Assembly (NCBI GenBank): GCA_036387195.1
Contig: DASVUF010000329.1
Location: 1-64,000 of the forward strand
Source: QHXN01 sp036387195
GTDB taxonomy: Bacteria; Acidobacteriota; Blastocatellia; Pyrinomonadales; Pyrinomonadaceae
Length of the DNA: 64,000 nt
Reading direction: 5' to 3'
Numbering within the stretch: position 1 is the stretch's first letter; every line of letters starts with the position of its first letter. The notes under the pieces are model-generated. The model had not been told where the DNA came from. It was given only the letters and a program-made list of their open reading frames with translations, and searched no databases. The translations under genes and the position numbers were made by a program. Positions 31,728-39,705 of this stretch are shown here, piece after piece.

Positions 31728-34436
31728 TCACTCGTAGCGGAGCGCGATTAGCGGGTCAACCTTCGTCGCGCGCCGGGCCGGCACGTAGCAGGCGACGAGC
31801 GCGACCGCGACGAGGAGCAGCGACACGGACGCGTACGTCGTCACGTCCGTCCCCTCCACCTCGTAGAGCAGGCTCGACATCAGGCGCGTCAGCCCGAACG
31901 CGGCCAGCGCGCCCACGCCGACGCCCGCCAGCGTCAGCCAGAGCCCCTGCCCGAGCACGAGCTTCAGGATGTTGGCCGGCCGCGCGCCCAGCGCGACGCG
32001 GATGCCTATCTCGCGCGTGTGCTGCGTGACGAGGTACGACATCACGCTGTAGATGCCGACGACGGCCAGCAGCGTGGCGAGCCCTGCGAAGATGGTCAGC
32101 AGCGTCATGTTCAGCCGCCGGTTAGAGATGGAGAGGTCAATCACCTCCGTCATCGTCCGCACGTTGTAGACCGGCTGGTTCGGGTCTACGGCCTGCACCT
32201 CCCTGCGCACGGCGCCCGTCAACTCCGAGGCGTCGCCGGCGCCGCGCACGACCAGCGTCATCCCGTCGGCGCGGTAGGCCGTGTAGGGGAAGAAAAGCTC
32301 CGGGCGTGAAGGCCGGGTCAGCCCCGACTGTTTGACGTCGCCGACGACGCCGACAATCGTCCACCACGAGTCGCCGCCGGCCTGCACGCGCTTGCCGAGC
32401 GCGTCGCCGTCGGGGAAGAAGGTTCGGACGAGCGCCCGGCTGACGACGACGTGGCGCGCGCCCTCCGACTCGTCGGCCGGCTCGAAGACGCGCCCCGCGA
32501 GCAGGGGTATGCCGAGCGCCTTGAAGTAGCCGGCGCTCGCCGTGCGGAATTCCGTCAGCGGGACGCGCCCCGGCGGCAGCGGCTCGCGCCCCTCGACCCG
32601 TATTTCGCCGTTCGTGCCGTAGCGCTGCAACGGCAGCATGTTGATGACGCCCGCGGCCTCGACGCCCGGCAGCGACGAGACGCGCCCCAGCACCTCGCGG
32701 TAGAAGACGGCCGTCTTCTGCGGCGTGTCGTACCTCGCCTCAGGCAGCGACACCCTCATCGTCAGCACGCCCTCCGGCCGCAGCCCCGTCTCGACCCGCT
32801 GCAACCGCAGAAAGCTCTTGACGAGCAGCCCCGCGCCGACCAGCAGCACGAGCGCCGCCGCGACCTCGGCCACCGCCAGCCCGCCGCGCAGCCACGTCCC
32901 GCGCCCGCTCGAACCGGCGTTCCCGCTCTCCTTCAAAGTCTCCTGCACGTCGGCGCGCGAGGCGTGCAGCGCCGGCGCGAGCCCCGCCACGACGCCCGTC
33001 AGAATCGAGAGCCCCGCCGTGAACGCCAGCACCTGCCAGTCGAGCCCGACCTCGTCCGGCCGCGCGAGATACCCGGCCGCCAGCGTCGAAAGCCCGCGCA
33101 GCGTCCACACGGCCACCAGCAGCCCGGCCGCCCCGCCCAACAGCGCCAGCAGCACGCTCTCCGTCAAAAACTGCCGCATCAGCCGCCAGCGCCCCGCCCC
33201 GAGCGCCGAACGAATCGCCACCTCCTTGCGCCGCGAGGCCGCGCGCGCCAGCAGAAGGTTGGCGACGTTCGTGCAGGCGATGAGCAGCACGAAGCCGACC
33301 GCCCCGAGCAGGATGAGCAGCGCCGGCCGCACGCCCTGCACGACCTCCTCCTCGACCCTGACGAGCGCGACGTTGCGCCCCTCCTGCTGCGCCGGGTGCT
33401 GCTTTTCGAGGGCGCGCCCGACGACGCTCATCTGCTCCTGCGCCTGCTCGAAGCTGACGCCGGGCTTCAGGCGCGCGAGCACGGAGAAGGAGTGGCTCCC
33501 GCGGCTCGCCAGCTCCCCGTCGCCGAAGACGAGCGGCGCCCAAAGCTCCGCCGACGCCGACGGGAACTGCACCGACGGCGGCATCACGCCGACGACCTGA
33601 TACTTCTCGCCGCCGAGCAGGATGTCGCGCCCCACGACGTCGGGCGCCGCGCCGTAGCTCCGCCGCCAGAGCCGGTCGCTCAGCACGACGACGCGCTCGC
33701 GCCCCGCCGTGTCCTCGCCCTCGACGAACCCGCGCCCCGCCTGCGGCGTCGCGCCCAACACCTCGAAGAAGTTCGCCGTGACCCTGACGCCGACGGCGCG
33801 CACCGGCTGCTGCTCCTCCTGAAGGTTGAAGTCGCCGAACTCGTACGCGGCGATGCCCGTGAAGACGTCCGACTGCGCGCGCCAGTCCAACAGGTTCGGC
33901 GCGGAGACAGAGCCCGTCCCGCCCTGCGGCAGCGTCTCGTAGACCGAGACGAGACGGCCGGGCTCCGCGTAGGGCAGCGGACGCAACAGCACGGCGTTGA
34001 CGACCGAGAAGATGGCCGTGTTGGCGCCGATGCCGAGCGCCAGCGTCAGCACGGCGACCGCCGTGAAGCCCGGCTTGCGCCGCAGCATGCGGAAGCCGTA
34101 CCGAAGGTCTTTCATCAACTGTTCGAACACCTTGACGCCTCCGTTCCCCCTCCCGGGGCCGACCCCGGCCCTCCGCCCCGCGACCAGGTTCGCGACCGCC
34201 GAACGCTCGGCGCGGCTCAGCTCGCACTCCAGAAGCCCCCAGTCGGGGAACTGCGCGAGCGCGTCGGCGCGCGCCTCCTCCTCCGTCCGCCCGAGCGCGA
34301 GCGACTCCTCGTAGGCGGCCTCGAGGTGCTCGGCCAGCTCCTCGACTATCTCGGCCTCGCGCGCGCCGTCGAGCCCGAGCGGCGAGAGCCGCCCGCGGAC
34401 GAGCCGCGCCCAAACTGTCCTCCCGTCTTCAGGCAT
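31728..34436 (-). CDS. ADOP-type (MacB-like) ABC permease
   Basis: 902 residues. A soluble N-terminal prefix (about 1-85, with repeated EELAEHLEAAYEE and Arg/Glu pairs) precedes a permease with two FtsX/MacB repeats. The first transmembrane segment is PGFTAVAVLTLALGIGANTA. A large periplasmic domain follows, then a group of helices, a second periplasmic domain and a second group ending near the C-terminus. These acidobacterial duplicated orphan permeases occur in large paralogous sets without an ATPase gene beside them. None is seen here. ATG 34436 lies within the 3' end of the PadR gene (8-nt overlap), so the two are one operon. Probable role: export or mechanotransmission of toxic compounds or lipopeptides. 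Confidence 0.93.
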   Translation of the reverse strand: MPEDGRTVWARLVRGRLSPLGLDGAREAEIVEELAEHLEAAYEESLALGRTEEEARADALAQFPDWGLLECELSRAERSAVANLVAGRRAGVGPGRGNGGVKVFEQLMKDLRYGFRMLRRKPGFTAVAVLTLALGIGANTAIFSVVNAVLLRPLPYAEPGRLVSVYETLPQGGTGSVSAPNLLDWRAQSDVFTGIAAYEFGDFNLQEEQQPVRAVGVRVTANFFEVLGATPQAGRGFVEGEDTAGRERVVVLSDRLWRRSYGAAPDVVGRDILLGGEKYQVVGVMPPSVQFPSASAELWAPLVFGDGELASRGSHSFSVLARLKPGVSFEQAQEQMSVVGRALEKQHPAQQEGRNVALVRVEEEVVQGVRPALLILLGAVGFVLLIACTNVANLLLARAASRRKEVAIRSALGAGRWRLMRQFLTESVLLALLGGAAGLLVAVWTLRGLSTLAAGYLARPDEVGLDWQVLAFTAGLSILTGVVAGLAPALHASRADVQETLKESGNAGSSGRGTWLRGGLAVAEVAAALVLLVGAGLLVKSFLRLQRVETGLRPEGVLTMRVSLPEARYDTPQKTAVFYREVLGRVSSLPGVEAAGVINMLPLQRYGTNGEIRVEGREPLPPGRVPLTEFRTASAGYFKALGIPLLAGRVFEPADESEGARHVVVSRALVRTFFPDGDALGKRVQAGGDSWWTIVGVVGDVKQSGLTRPSRPELFFPYTAYRADGMTLVVRGAGDASELTGAVRREVQAVDPNQPVYNVRTMTEVIDLSISNRRLNMTLLTIFAGLATLLAVVGIYSVMSYLVTQHTREIGIRVALGARPANILKLVLGQGLWLTLAGVGVGALAAFGLTRLMSSLLYEVEGTDVTTYASVSLLLVAVALVACYVPARRATKVDPLIALRYE

Positions 34437-34788
34437 CTTCCGGCCCGGGCGTGATGCGCGCGACGCGGTCGAGCGCCGCGAAGAACTCCTGCCAGGTGTT
34501 GCGCTGCGCGGCGAGCGTCCTGCGCCCCTCGGCCGTCAGCCGGTAGTAGCGCCGCCGGCGCTGGCCCGCCTTCTCGACCCACTGCCCCTTGATGACGCCG
34601 CGCCGCTCCAAACGGTAGAGCAGCGGGTAGAGCGAGGCGACGTGGAACTGGAGCACGCCGTCGGAGCGCTCGCCGATGAGCTTGGCGATTTCGTAGCCGT
34701 GGCGCGGCCGGTCTTCGACCAGCGCCATGATGAGCATCTCGGTGCTCCCCTTCTTCAGCTCGCGTTGGAGTATGCGTGCGACGTCCAT
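34429..34788 (-). CDS. PadR-family transcriptional repressor
   Basis: About 119 residues from ATG 34788. A winged helix (GSTEMLIMALVEDRPRHGYE, SLYPLLYRLERRGVI) and a short C-terminal dimerisation helix match PadR subfamily s1. An in-frame ATG at 34803 exists, but it lies inside a near-consensus -10 box, so the shorter start is favoured. PadR proteins repress neighbouring transporter genes until a phenolic or toxic ligand binds. Here it is translationally coupled to the ADOP permease, which it likely controls together with itself. Confidence 0.92.
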   Translation of the reverse strand: MDVARILQRELKKGSTEMLIMALVEDRPRHGYEIAKLIGERSDGVLQFHVASLYPLLYRLERRGVIKGQWVEKAGQRRRRYYRLTAEGRRTLAAQRNTWQEFFAALDRVARITPGPEDA

Positions 34789-34832
34789 ATGTGGTTCCGC
34801 CATATATACCGGCGAAACCCTCCGGGTGTCAA
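34789..34832 (-). promoter_or_regulatory. Promoter and likely operator of the PadR-ADOP operon
   Basis: On the minus strand TTGACA (34832-34827), an 18-bp spacer and TATATA (34808-34803) form a near-consensus sigma-70 promoter. An imperfect inverted repeat, ATATGGCGG and CCACATAT, covers the -10 box to the start codon, a good position for PadR autorepression. The transcript leader would be under 10 nt. Confidence 0.6.
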
Positions 34833-34995
34833 CGTTCTTTTTCCGGGGCGCGGCGGCGGGCGGAGTCGGGCGTGCGGCGACTTCTCGGGCGGTGGGCGCG
34901 GCGGCGTATAAGGTCCACGCCGGCGTCGCGGAGAGAGTCCGTGTCGGAGGCTAAAGGGTCTGAGGCGAGAACTGCGGGCGCGGGGCTCGGGCGGC

Positions 34996-35424
34996 TCAGC
35001 GGTCGGACACCAGCTTGATGCCCTTCTCCTCGAACCACCACTCGTCCTCGGAGACGTGCGCGCCGCCGTCCGCGTTGTAGTTGATGGTCAGCTCCTCGTC
35101 GGGGCGGATGTCCCGGACGGCGATGAGGCGGAGGGTGAGAGACTCGCTGTCGGTCTGGTAGCGCAGGTTCGACGGGTTGGCGTGGTTGTAGAGGCTGCCG
35201 TAGCCGAGGGCGAGCGCCTGCGTGGCGGCCGCGCCCTCGGGCACGTCCCAGTGGAAGACGTAGTTTTTGAGTTCCTTGTGGAGCGTCTCGTACGGCTTCT
35301 TGAACAGCACGACGGGGCACTCCTCGACGACCTCGCCGGCGGCGTAGGCGCGGGCCGCGAAGACCCCGCGGCCCTTCGACGTCTCGGTGTCCCTGACGTA
35401 GACGCTCGGCGGCTTCAACTGCAC
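34996..35424 (-). CDS. SET domain protein (putative lysine methyltransferase)
   Basis: 142 residues from GTG 35424 with GGGGAG 8 nt upstream. The SET core is complete: GRGVFAARAYAAGEVV at the start, GSLYNHANPSN (the NH motif for S-adenosylmethionine) in the middle and EELTINYNA near the end. It lacks pre-SET and post-SET cysteines. Bacterial stand-alone SET proteins are known, some acting on ribosomal or histone-like proteins; the substrate here is unknown. The next gene begins 28 nt upstream on the same strand, so these form a small operon. Confidence 0.9.
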   Translation of the reverse strand: MQLKPPSVYVRDTETSKGRGVFAARAYAAGEVVEECPVVLFKKPYETLHKELKNYVFHWDVPEGAAATQALALGYGSLYNHANPSNLRYQTDSESLTLRLIAVRDIRPDEELTINYNADGGAHVSEDEWWFEEKGIKLVSDR

Positions 35425-35452
35425 GTTCGACTCCCCGCCCGCCGGCGCGGGT

Positions 35453-35623
35453 TCAGCGCTGCGTGGACTTGTCTGCGCCCTCGCCTTCTTCGCCGGCGGC
35501 GGCGCCGGGGTTGGTGGGGCCGGTCTGCGTCGGGCCGTCGCCCGCCTGCCCGGCCGTCGGGTCGGGCGGCGCGATGTCGTCGCGGCCGTCGGGCCCGTTC
35601 GATTGCTGTTGGTCGGAACTCAT
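35453..35623 (-). CDS. Small acidic Gly/Pro-rich protein
   Basis: A 56-residue protein from ATG 35623 with AGGAGG 8 nt upstream, which makes translation likely despite its size. The sequence is rich in Gly, Asp, Gln, Pro and Glu (MSSDQQQSNGPDGRDDIAPP at the start, DKSTQR at the end) and is probably disordered. It lies 28 nt ahead of the SET gene and could be its partner or substrate. No family recognised. Confidence 0.65.
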   Translation of the reverse strand: MSSDQQQSNGPDGRDDIAPPDPTAGQAGDGPTQTGPTNPGAAAGEEGEGADKSTQR

Positions 35624-35650
35624 CGGAAGCGCCTCCTGTTTACGGACAAT

Positions 35651-35830
35651 TTAACCTGCGAAGCCGTGCGCGCGCACGCGCCGGCGGTAGGCGTCCTGCC
35701 CGCTGATGCGGCAGGCGCGGCAGTAGAAGGAGCCCGCGGCGAAACGCCACGTGTGGCCGAAGCGCCGGCAGACGGCGCGGCGGACGAGCCGCCTCAGTCG
35801 CCACGAAAGGTAGAGCGGGTCGAAAGACAT
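35651..35830 (-). CDS. Small basic zinc-ribbon-like protein
   Basis: 59 residues from ATG 35830 with AAAGGG about 7 nt upstream. Many arginines (RLRRLVRRAVCRRFGHTW) and a likely metal site made by Cys21, His26, Cys37 and Cys40 (FYCRACR). The basic charge suggests nucleic acid binding. It lies 27 nt before the small acidic gene on the same strand and may be the first gene of the operon that ends with the SET gene. Confidence 0.6.
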   Translation of the reverse strand: MSFDPLYLSWRLRRLVRRAVCRRFGHTWRFAAGSFYCRACRISGQDAYRRRVRAHGFAG

Positions 35831-35881
35831 GCGAGCCCTTTGAATCTCGCCCGCCGCGCGCGGCCGCGGGACGCAAAAGTA

Positions 35882-35913
35882 AGGCGGGCCGCCTCCCCCA
35901 AAGCGACCCGCCT
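35882..35913 (-). terminator. Possible terminator upstream of the small-gene operon
   Basis: AGGCGGG (35882-35888) pairs with CCCGCCT (35907-35913); read on the minus strand a TTTT run follows. It could isolate the small-gene operon from upstream transcription. Confidence 0.35.
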
Positions 35914-36035
35914 AACCCTTTAAGGAGACCGACTCGCTCCCCCAAGCTCGTCGGACGGGAGGCATTAAACCCTCGTCACTTCACAAATCTTTAACGCATT
36001 TCTTCGGAAAACATTTTCTGCCGCCGAAAGTCGAA

Positions 36036-36067
36036 GGAGGGCGGCCGCGTCTCGGCGGCCGCCCTCC
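36036..36067 (-). terminator. Terminator of the small exported protein gene
   Basis: GGAGGGCGGCCGC (36036-36048) pairs perfectly with GCGGCCGCCCTCC (36055-36067) around a 6-nt loop, 62 nt past the stop of the gene at 36129. On the minus strand it is followed by TTCGACTTTCGG. Confidence 0.75.
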
Positions 36068-36128
36068 CTGGAAGGACTGTTGCTGTCGGTGACTTTTGCG
36101 GTCAGAACGTCACGCCCGGCGGGCGGCG

Positions 36129-36497
36129 CTAGCGCGCCTGAGCCGCGGAGGCCGAGACGCGGACGATCTGCTTGTCGTCGAAGGCGATGCCGGCGAACGA
36201 CAGGGGGGCGGCCGCGCCAGTGAGCTGGATGCCGATGGCGTTCGCGCCCTTCGACCACGCCTCGGCGCGCGCCTCGACCTTGGCGACCGTCTCCTTGGTC
36301 TTTCGGTCAACGACGCTCAGCTCGTTCTTCTCGTCGTCGAAGCGGAAGTCGTAGGTGCCGGCCTTGACGGACGTGCCGGCGACGACGAAGTCCTGGCCGA
36401 TGGTCTGGACGCGGCTCTTGACCTTGGCCGAAGCGGTGGCGGCGGAGGCGACGCAGACGAGAAGAGCGATGGCGATCTGTACGGAGATTCTTTTCAT
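36129..36497 (-). CDS. Small exported protein of unknown function
   Basis: 122 residues from ATG 36497, with AAGGAAGGA about 10 nt upstream; the frame continues to 36566 but without a ribosome site. A clear Sec signal (about 1-24, ending ATASA) leads a compact beta-rich domain: VAGTSVKAGTYDFRFDDEKN, ELSVVDRKTKETVAKVEARA. Small secreted proteins of this build, with a T-V/K-AG-TYDF core, are common in Acidobacteria. No cysteines remain in the mature part. Monocistronic with its own terminator. Confidence 0.8.
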   Translation of the reverse strand: MKRISVQIAIALLVCVASAATASAKVKSRVQTIGQDFVVAGTSVKAGTYDFRFDDEKNELSVVDRKTKETVAKVEARAEAWSKGANAIGIQLTGAAAPLSFAGIAFDDKQIVRVSASAAQAR

Positions 36498-36649
36498 GAT
36501 GGCTGTTCCTTCCTTCTGTACCCGACGGTTTCCTTCGCGGCGCTTCCAAGAGCTGAGCGCCGCCACGGAGCCTCATACGACCCCATCTCGGGAATGTTCT
36601 AAGAAAATTTTTCGCGCGTCTCGCGGCCCGGCGTGAGGCGGCCGGCGAT

Positions 36650-36875
36650 GCGCACGGTCCGCTGGCCTTCGACTTAACTGCTTACGGAGACGCCGCGCGC
36701 TCGCGCCGACGATGACGAGGGTCGTCGGCGCTGGCAGGTTCTGGCAGAGGACTTCGAGCCCCGCGCCTTTGGCGCCGCACGCCGCGAGCGAGTCGGCGGG
36801 CAATGAGGTTGGGCAGTTCGACGTGAGCCTCCGTTCCGCTGACGGACGCGCCCGTCAGCGCCCCCGCCCGGGACT
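36650..36875 (-). pseudogene. Possible decayed PilZ-like fragment beside the integrase
   Basis: On the minus strand VSGTEAHVELPNLIA is read in one frame and SLAACGAKGAGLEVLCQNLP followed by PAPTTLVIVGASARRL in another, as if a frameshift split one domain. The GAKGAGLEVL stretch resembles the DISxxGAxL strand of PilZ domains. The piece directly abuts the recombinase gene, so it may be a gene broken by element insertion. Weak evidence. Confidence 0.25.
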
Positions 36876-37865
36876 CTAACCGCCCCACCTCTTCGAGACT
36901 TCGTTACTGTATAGGTCACGCTTCACGGCGATGCGTTGGACGTAGACACGCGTCGTCGAGCGGTTCTGGTGGTCGAGCGCGTTCTGCGTGGCCGTGATGT
37001 CTCCGGTGACTTCGGAGACGATGCGCGCGAAGGTGTGGCGCGTCCGGTGGAGGTGAAAGCCTTCGACGCCGGCCTCTTTGGCGTACTTCTTCAGGTTCTT
37101 GACGAAGCAGTGCGAGGTCAGCGCCTCGCCCGGCTTCCCCGCCCTGTCGTGCCTCGTCCACAGCGGCGCGTCCGTCTTGAGCGCGTGCAGCCGCCCGGCG
37201 GCCGTCAGGTAGTCGAGCAGCGCCTCCTTCACCTGCGGTTCGCGCACCTCCCTGCTGCGGTAGTCGCCCCCTTTGGCCCGGTACTCCAGCACAAGGCTCT
37301 CGCCTAAGTGGACGTCCTTCCCGCGCAGCCCGATGGCCTCCTGCCTCCTCAGCCCCGTCGCCAGGTACAACAGCAGCAGCGCGTAGTCGCGCTTACCGAC
37401 CAGGTCGCCCCCCTGCGCCCGCCCGCGCAAGGCCGAGACAAGCGCCCCGACCTCCTCGTCGGAGAGCGCCTTGACGCTCTCCGACTGGTACGGCTTCGGC
37501 GACTTCGGCCGCGCCAGCCGCGCGGGGTTGCGGCGGACGCGCTGCCCGACCTCCGGGTCTTTCAACGCCCAGGAGTAAAAGGACGATAGAAGGCACGCGT
37601 GCTGGTACGCCGTCCCGGGGCTAATCCCCTTCTCCTCTAAATCCCTGAGCCAGCCCTGCACGTCTGCGGGCTCGACCTCCGAAGGAAGCTTGCCCGTGTG
37701 GCGGAAGAAAGAGAGGACGATCCTCTGCTTATCCCGCAGCAGGTCGGCGCGCCGCCCGCTTTCCGACGTAGTCGCCGCGGCCCACAGCGAGACGGCGCCC
37801 CGCAAGGCGACCTGTAAGTCCGCCTCGACAGGCACGAGGGCGGTTTTCGGGGTTTTCTCATCCAT
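36876..37865 (-). CDS. Tyrosine recombinase/integrase
   Basis: 329 residues from ATG 37865; an upstream in-frame start at 37892 adds only nine residues. The N-terminal SAM-like core-binding domain spans about 35-125. The catalytic domain keeps all key residues: Arg173 (ATGLRRQEA), Lys198 (YRAKGGDYR), His273 and Arg276 (HLHRTRHTFA), His299 (ALDHQNRS) and nucleophile Tyr308 (TTRVYVQ). It therefore looks active, of XerC/D or integrase type. It bounds a run of plasmid-type genes and palindromic repeats, and faces away from them across an AT-rich gap. The likely job is integration or multimer resolution of that element. Confidence 0.94.
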   Translation of the reverse strand: MDEKTPKTALVPVEADLQVALRGAVSLWAAATTSESGRRADLLRDKQRIVLSFFRHTGKLPSEVEPADVQGWLRDLEEKGISPGTAYQHACLLSSFYSWALKDPEVGQRVRRNPARLARPKSPKPYQSESVKALSDEEVGALVSALRGRAQGGDLVGKRDYALLLLYLATGLRRQEAIGLRGKDVHLGESLVLEYRAKGGDYRSREVREPQVKEALLDYLTAAGRLHALKTDAPLWTRHDRAGKPGEALTSHCFVKNLKKYAKEAGVEGFHLHRTRHTFARIVSEVTGDITATQNALDHQNRSTTRVYVQRIAVKRDLYSNEVSKRWGG

Positions 37866-38001
37866 AAATCCACTATAGCACGAAGGGCACACAACTGGCT
37901 CGTTTGTGTATCCAGTCTTAAAAAGAATAAAATATTGCTTATCTTAAATGTAGTATGGGGTGTGTGTAACATCAGCCTGACCCCGGAGTCGTTATCGGAT
38001 A
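37866..38001. promoter_or_regulatory. AT-rich divergent promoter region
   Basis: The 136 bases between the divergent recombinase and ParB-like genes are much richer in A/T than the rest of the window (runs such as AAAAAGAATAAAATATTGC). Promoters for both genes should lie here. TATAGT near 37875 is a candidate -10 for the recombinase; its -35 is unclear. Confidence 0.4.
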
Positions 38002-38781
38002 ATGAGAGCCACCAGACGGCGACAACGTAAAGCCGACCCTCTCGCCTCGCTTGAGGCGGTCCGCTCCGTCATCGAGAAACTGCGCGCGGCGCTGCCAGAC
38101 CTCATCCCTCAGAAGGATAAAGAGTTGGTGCGCATGCTCCGCGCCGCGCGCCACGCGCAGCGCTACCCGGCCACCGACACGAAGCGCGGGCGTCCCGGCA
38201 GGTGGGGGCGCGAGGAGCTGTTGAGGGTGTCCGCGCGCTTAAGTGACATCCTCGACCGTGAAACACCCGCCCGAATATCTTTCGCCAGTTTCGTAGACCA
38301 TTACCTGCGCCTGCCGGACTTCCCCTCCGACGTGGTCGAGGCGCTTGAGAAGGGAGAGATAAACCTCTTCGAAGCCGAACAGTTCGCGCGCGTCGCCGCC
38401 CCGCGGTTGGGAGTCTCGGCCGTACAGGCAAAAAGCGTCCGCGCCGAACTACTCTCCTCCCACCTCCAAACAAAGGCTTCGAGCGCGAGTCTCCGGCAGC
38501 GGGTTAACGAACTTCTACGGACTCCGGCGGCGGGGACGCGAGAGAGCGCGAGCGATGACCTTACTGCCGACTTCGAGGATTTGGAGGACTTTGACCCTTA
38601 CGATTCGACGCACCTGTTCTGGGAGCAGATCAAACAACTCGGTTTCGCGTTCCGCGAGATTCGGCGCGAGGACGTGACAGACGAAGAGATTGACGAGTTG
38701 TTGAAGGCAAGCGAGCCCATCCTTGCGATACTGAGCAGGATTCAGCGTCGTAAAGAACAGTCGAAGCTGGTCAAAGTATAG
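38002..38781 (+). CDS. ParB-like DNA-binding protein (putative)
   Basis: 259 residues. After a basic N-terminus, a central helical segment reads LPDFPSDVVEALEKGEINLF and then EAEQFARVAAPRLGVSAVQA. This resembles the ParB/KorB helix-turn-helix, where a line such as 'ALEKGEISLxxA' precedes the recognition helix. The C-terminal third is acidic and helical (FEDLEDFDPYDSTHLFWEQI). It lacks a recognisable ParB nuclease-like N-terminal domain, so it may be a type Ib-like adaptor or plasmid regulator instead. ATG 38002 has only a weak ribosome site. Two copies of the palindromic repeat lie just past its stop codon, in keeping with a centromere-binding role. Confidence 0.55.
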   Translation: MRATRRRQRKADPLASLEAVRSVIEKLRAALPDLIPQKDKELVRMLRAARHAQRYPATDTKRGRPGRWGREELLRVSARLSDILDRETPARISFASFVDHYLRLPDFPSDVVEALEKGEINLFEAEQFARVAAPRLGVSAVQAKSVRAELLSSHLQTKASSASLRQRVNELLRTPAAGTRESASDDLTADFEDLEDFDPYDSTHLFWEQIKQLGFAFREIRREDVTDEEIDELLKASEPILAILSRIQRRKEQSKLVKV

Positions 38782-38850
38782 CTCTCAGGAGTGGTTCAGG
38801 AATGTCCATGAGGCGACCCGGCGGAGCAGACTTCCCTGTCAACGACTTTA

Positions 38851-38915
38851 ACACCCCTGCAATAGTGATTGCAGGGGTGTTTGAGATACCCCTGCAATCA
38901 TTATTGCAGGGGTAT
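38851..38915. repeat. Two copies of the CCCCTGCAAT palindrome
   Basis: 38851-38880 reads ACACCCCTGCAAT-AGTG-ATTGCAGGGGTGT and 38886-38915 reads ATACCCCTGCAAT-CATT-ATTGCAGGGGTAT. Each is a perfect 13-bp inverted repeat around four free bases. Start-to-start distance is 35 bp. They could bind a dimeric protein or fold as a terminator for the ParB-like gene. Confidence 0.9.
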
Positions 38916-39048
38916 CCAGTTGCTCGGAATGGGCTAAATCTCGCCGGGAGGTCTACGGGGAATATTTATACTTTTGCGCGGACGCCGATGAGGTCGGGAT
39001 GTTTGTTTATGAGGTGAGTATGCAGTGGACTAAAAGCAGAGGCGAGCT

Positions 39049-39076
39049 ACCCCTGTAACGGATATTGCAGGGGTGT
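39049..39076. repeat. Single copy of the palindrome at a stop codon
   Basis: ACCCCTGTAAC-GGAT-ATTGCAGGGGTGT overlaps the stop codon of the winged-helix gene ending at 39076. Two mismatches break the symmetry of the left arm. Confidence 0.85.
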
Positions 39077-39705
39077 TAATTCTCCCCTTCCCCGCCGATG
39101 TGGTAGAGGCGTTCGGCCTTGGAGGTCGCCGGGCGCGGCTCCATGTAGAGTCTGAAAATCGTGCCCTTCTGCGTCGAGGTGTTGAAAATCTCGGGGCGTT
39201 CGATAAACCCCAGAAGCTCCAGTTGCCCTACGACGTTGTAGCACTGACGCTCTTTGAGGCCGGCGGCCTCCGCGAGCCTGGGCATCGAGGTGAAGCACTC
39301 GGCCTGTCCCGCCGCGTAGGTCATCTCGAAGAGCGCGCGGCAGACGCCCATCTGCCCCGAGCGCAGAATCGGGGACCAGCGTCTTGAGAACTCGGCGAAG
39401 GTGACTTCGGATGCTTCGCCCTGCGCGTCGGCCGGCGCGGACGTTGACACCCCTGCACTCGACATTGCAGGGGCGCCGGAAGCTTCAATTACAGGCCGTT
39501 TCCCTACCCCTGTAATCTTCTTTGCAGGGGTGTCACGGCGCTGCGGCAGGGCGGCCTTCGACTCAAGCGCCGCCTCCTGCGCCTTGGCCTCTTTGAGCAG
39601 CTCGCGGAGCGGGTTCTCCTCCGAAGGGCGCGGGGGGCGCTCCGGCAGGCGGAACTTGCTCTTCCCCGCCTCACGCTTGGCCGGTTTTATCTTCGGCTCT
39701 GCCAT
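39076..39705 (-). CDS. Winged-helix protein, third gene of the XRE-ParA operon
   Basis: 209 residues. The first half is basic, Pro/Ala-rich and probably disordered. The C-terminal half (about 95-195) is a winged helix: FAEFSRRWSPILRSGQMGVC, MPRLAEAAGLKERQCYNVVG, QLELLGFIERPEI. This pattern is seen in MarR-like and plasmid replication or partition proteins. ATG 39705 overlaps the ParA stop (ATGA type), so the two are coupled. Two palindromic repeats sit inside its linker and are translated as PAKKITGVGK and APAMSSAGVS. It is a good candidate for the centromere- or iteron-binding partner of ParA. Confidence 0.65.
   Translation of the reverse strand: MAEPKIKPAKREAGKSKFRLPERPPRPSEENPLRELLKEAKAQEAALESKAALPQRRDTPAKKITGVGKRPVIEASGAPAMSSAGVSTSAPADAQGEASEVTFAEFSRRWSPILRSGQMGVCRALFEMTYAAGQAECFTSMPRLAEAAGLKERQCYNVVGQLELLGFIERPEIFNTSTQKGTIFRLYMEPRPATSKAERLYHIGGEGEN
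39449..39533. repeat. Two palindrome copies inside a coding linker
   Basis: 39449-39474 is ACCCCTGCACT-CGAC-ATTGCAGGGGC and 39506-39533 is ACCCCTGTAAT-CTTC-TTTGCAGGGGTGT. Both lie in the low-complexity linker of the winged-helix gene, so the motif has been kept or inserted within coding sequence. Confidence 0.85.

Noticed and set aside
36855..36895. tRNA-like sequence (GGTTAGAGTCCCG on the minus strand) at the recombinase end
   Set aside because: Only a T-loop-like string; no acceptor stem or anticodon arm can be formed, and it overlaps the recombinase stop codon.
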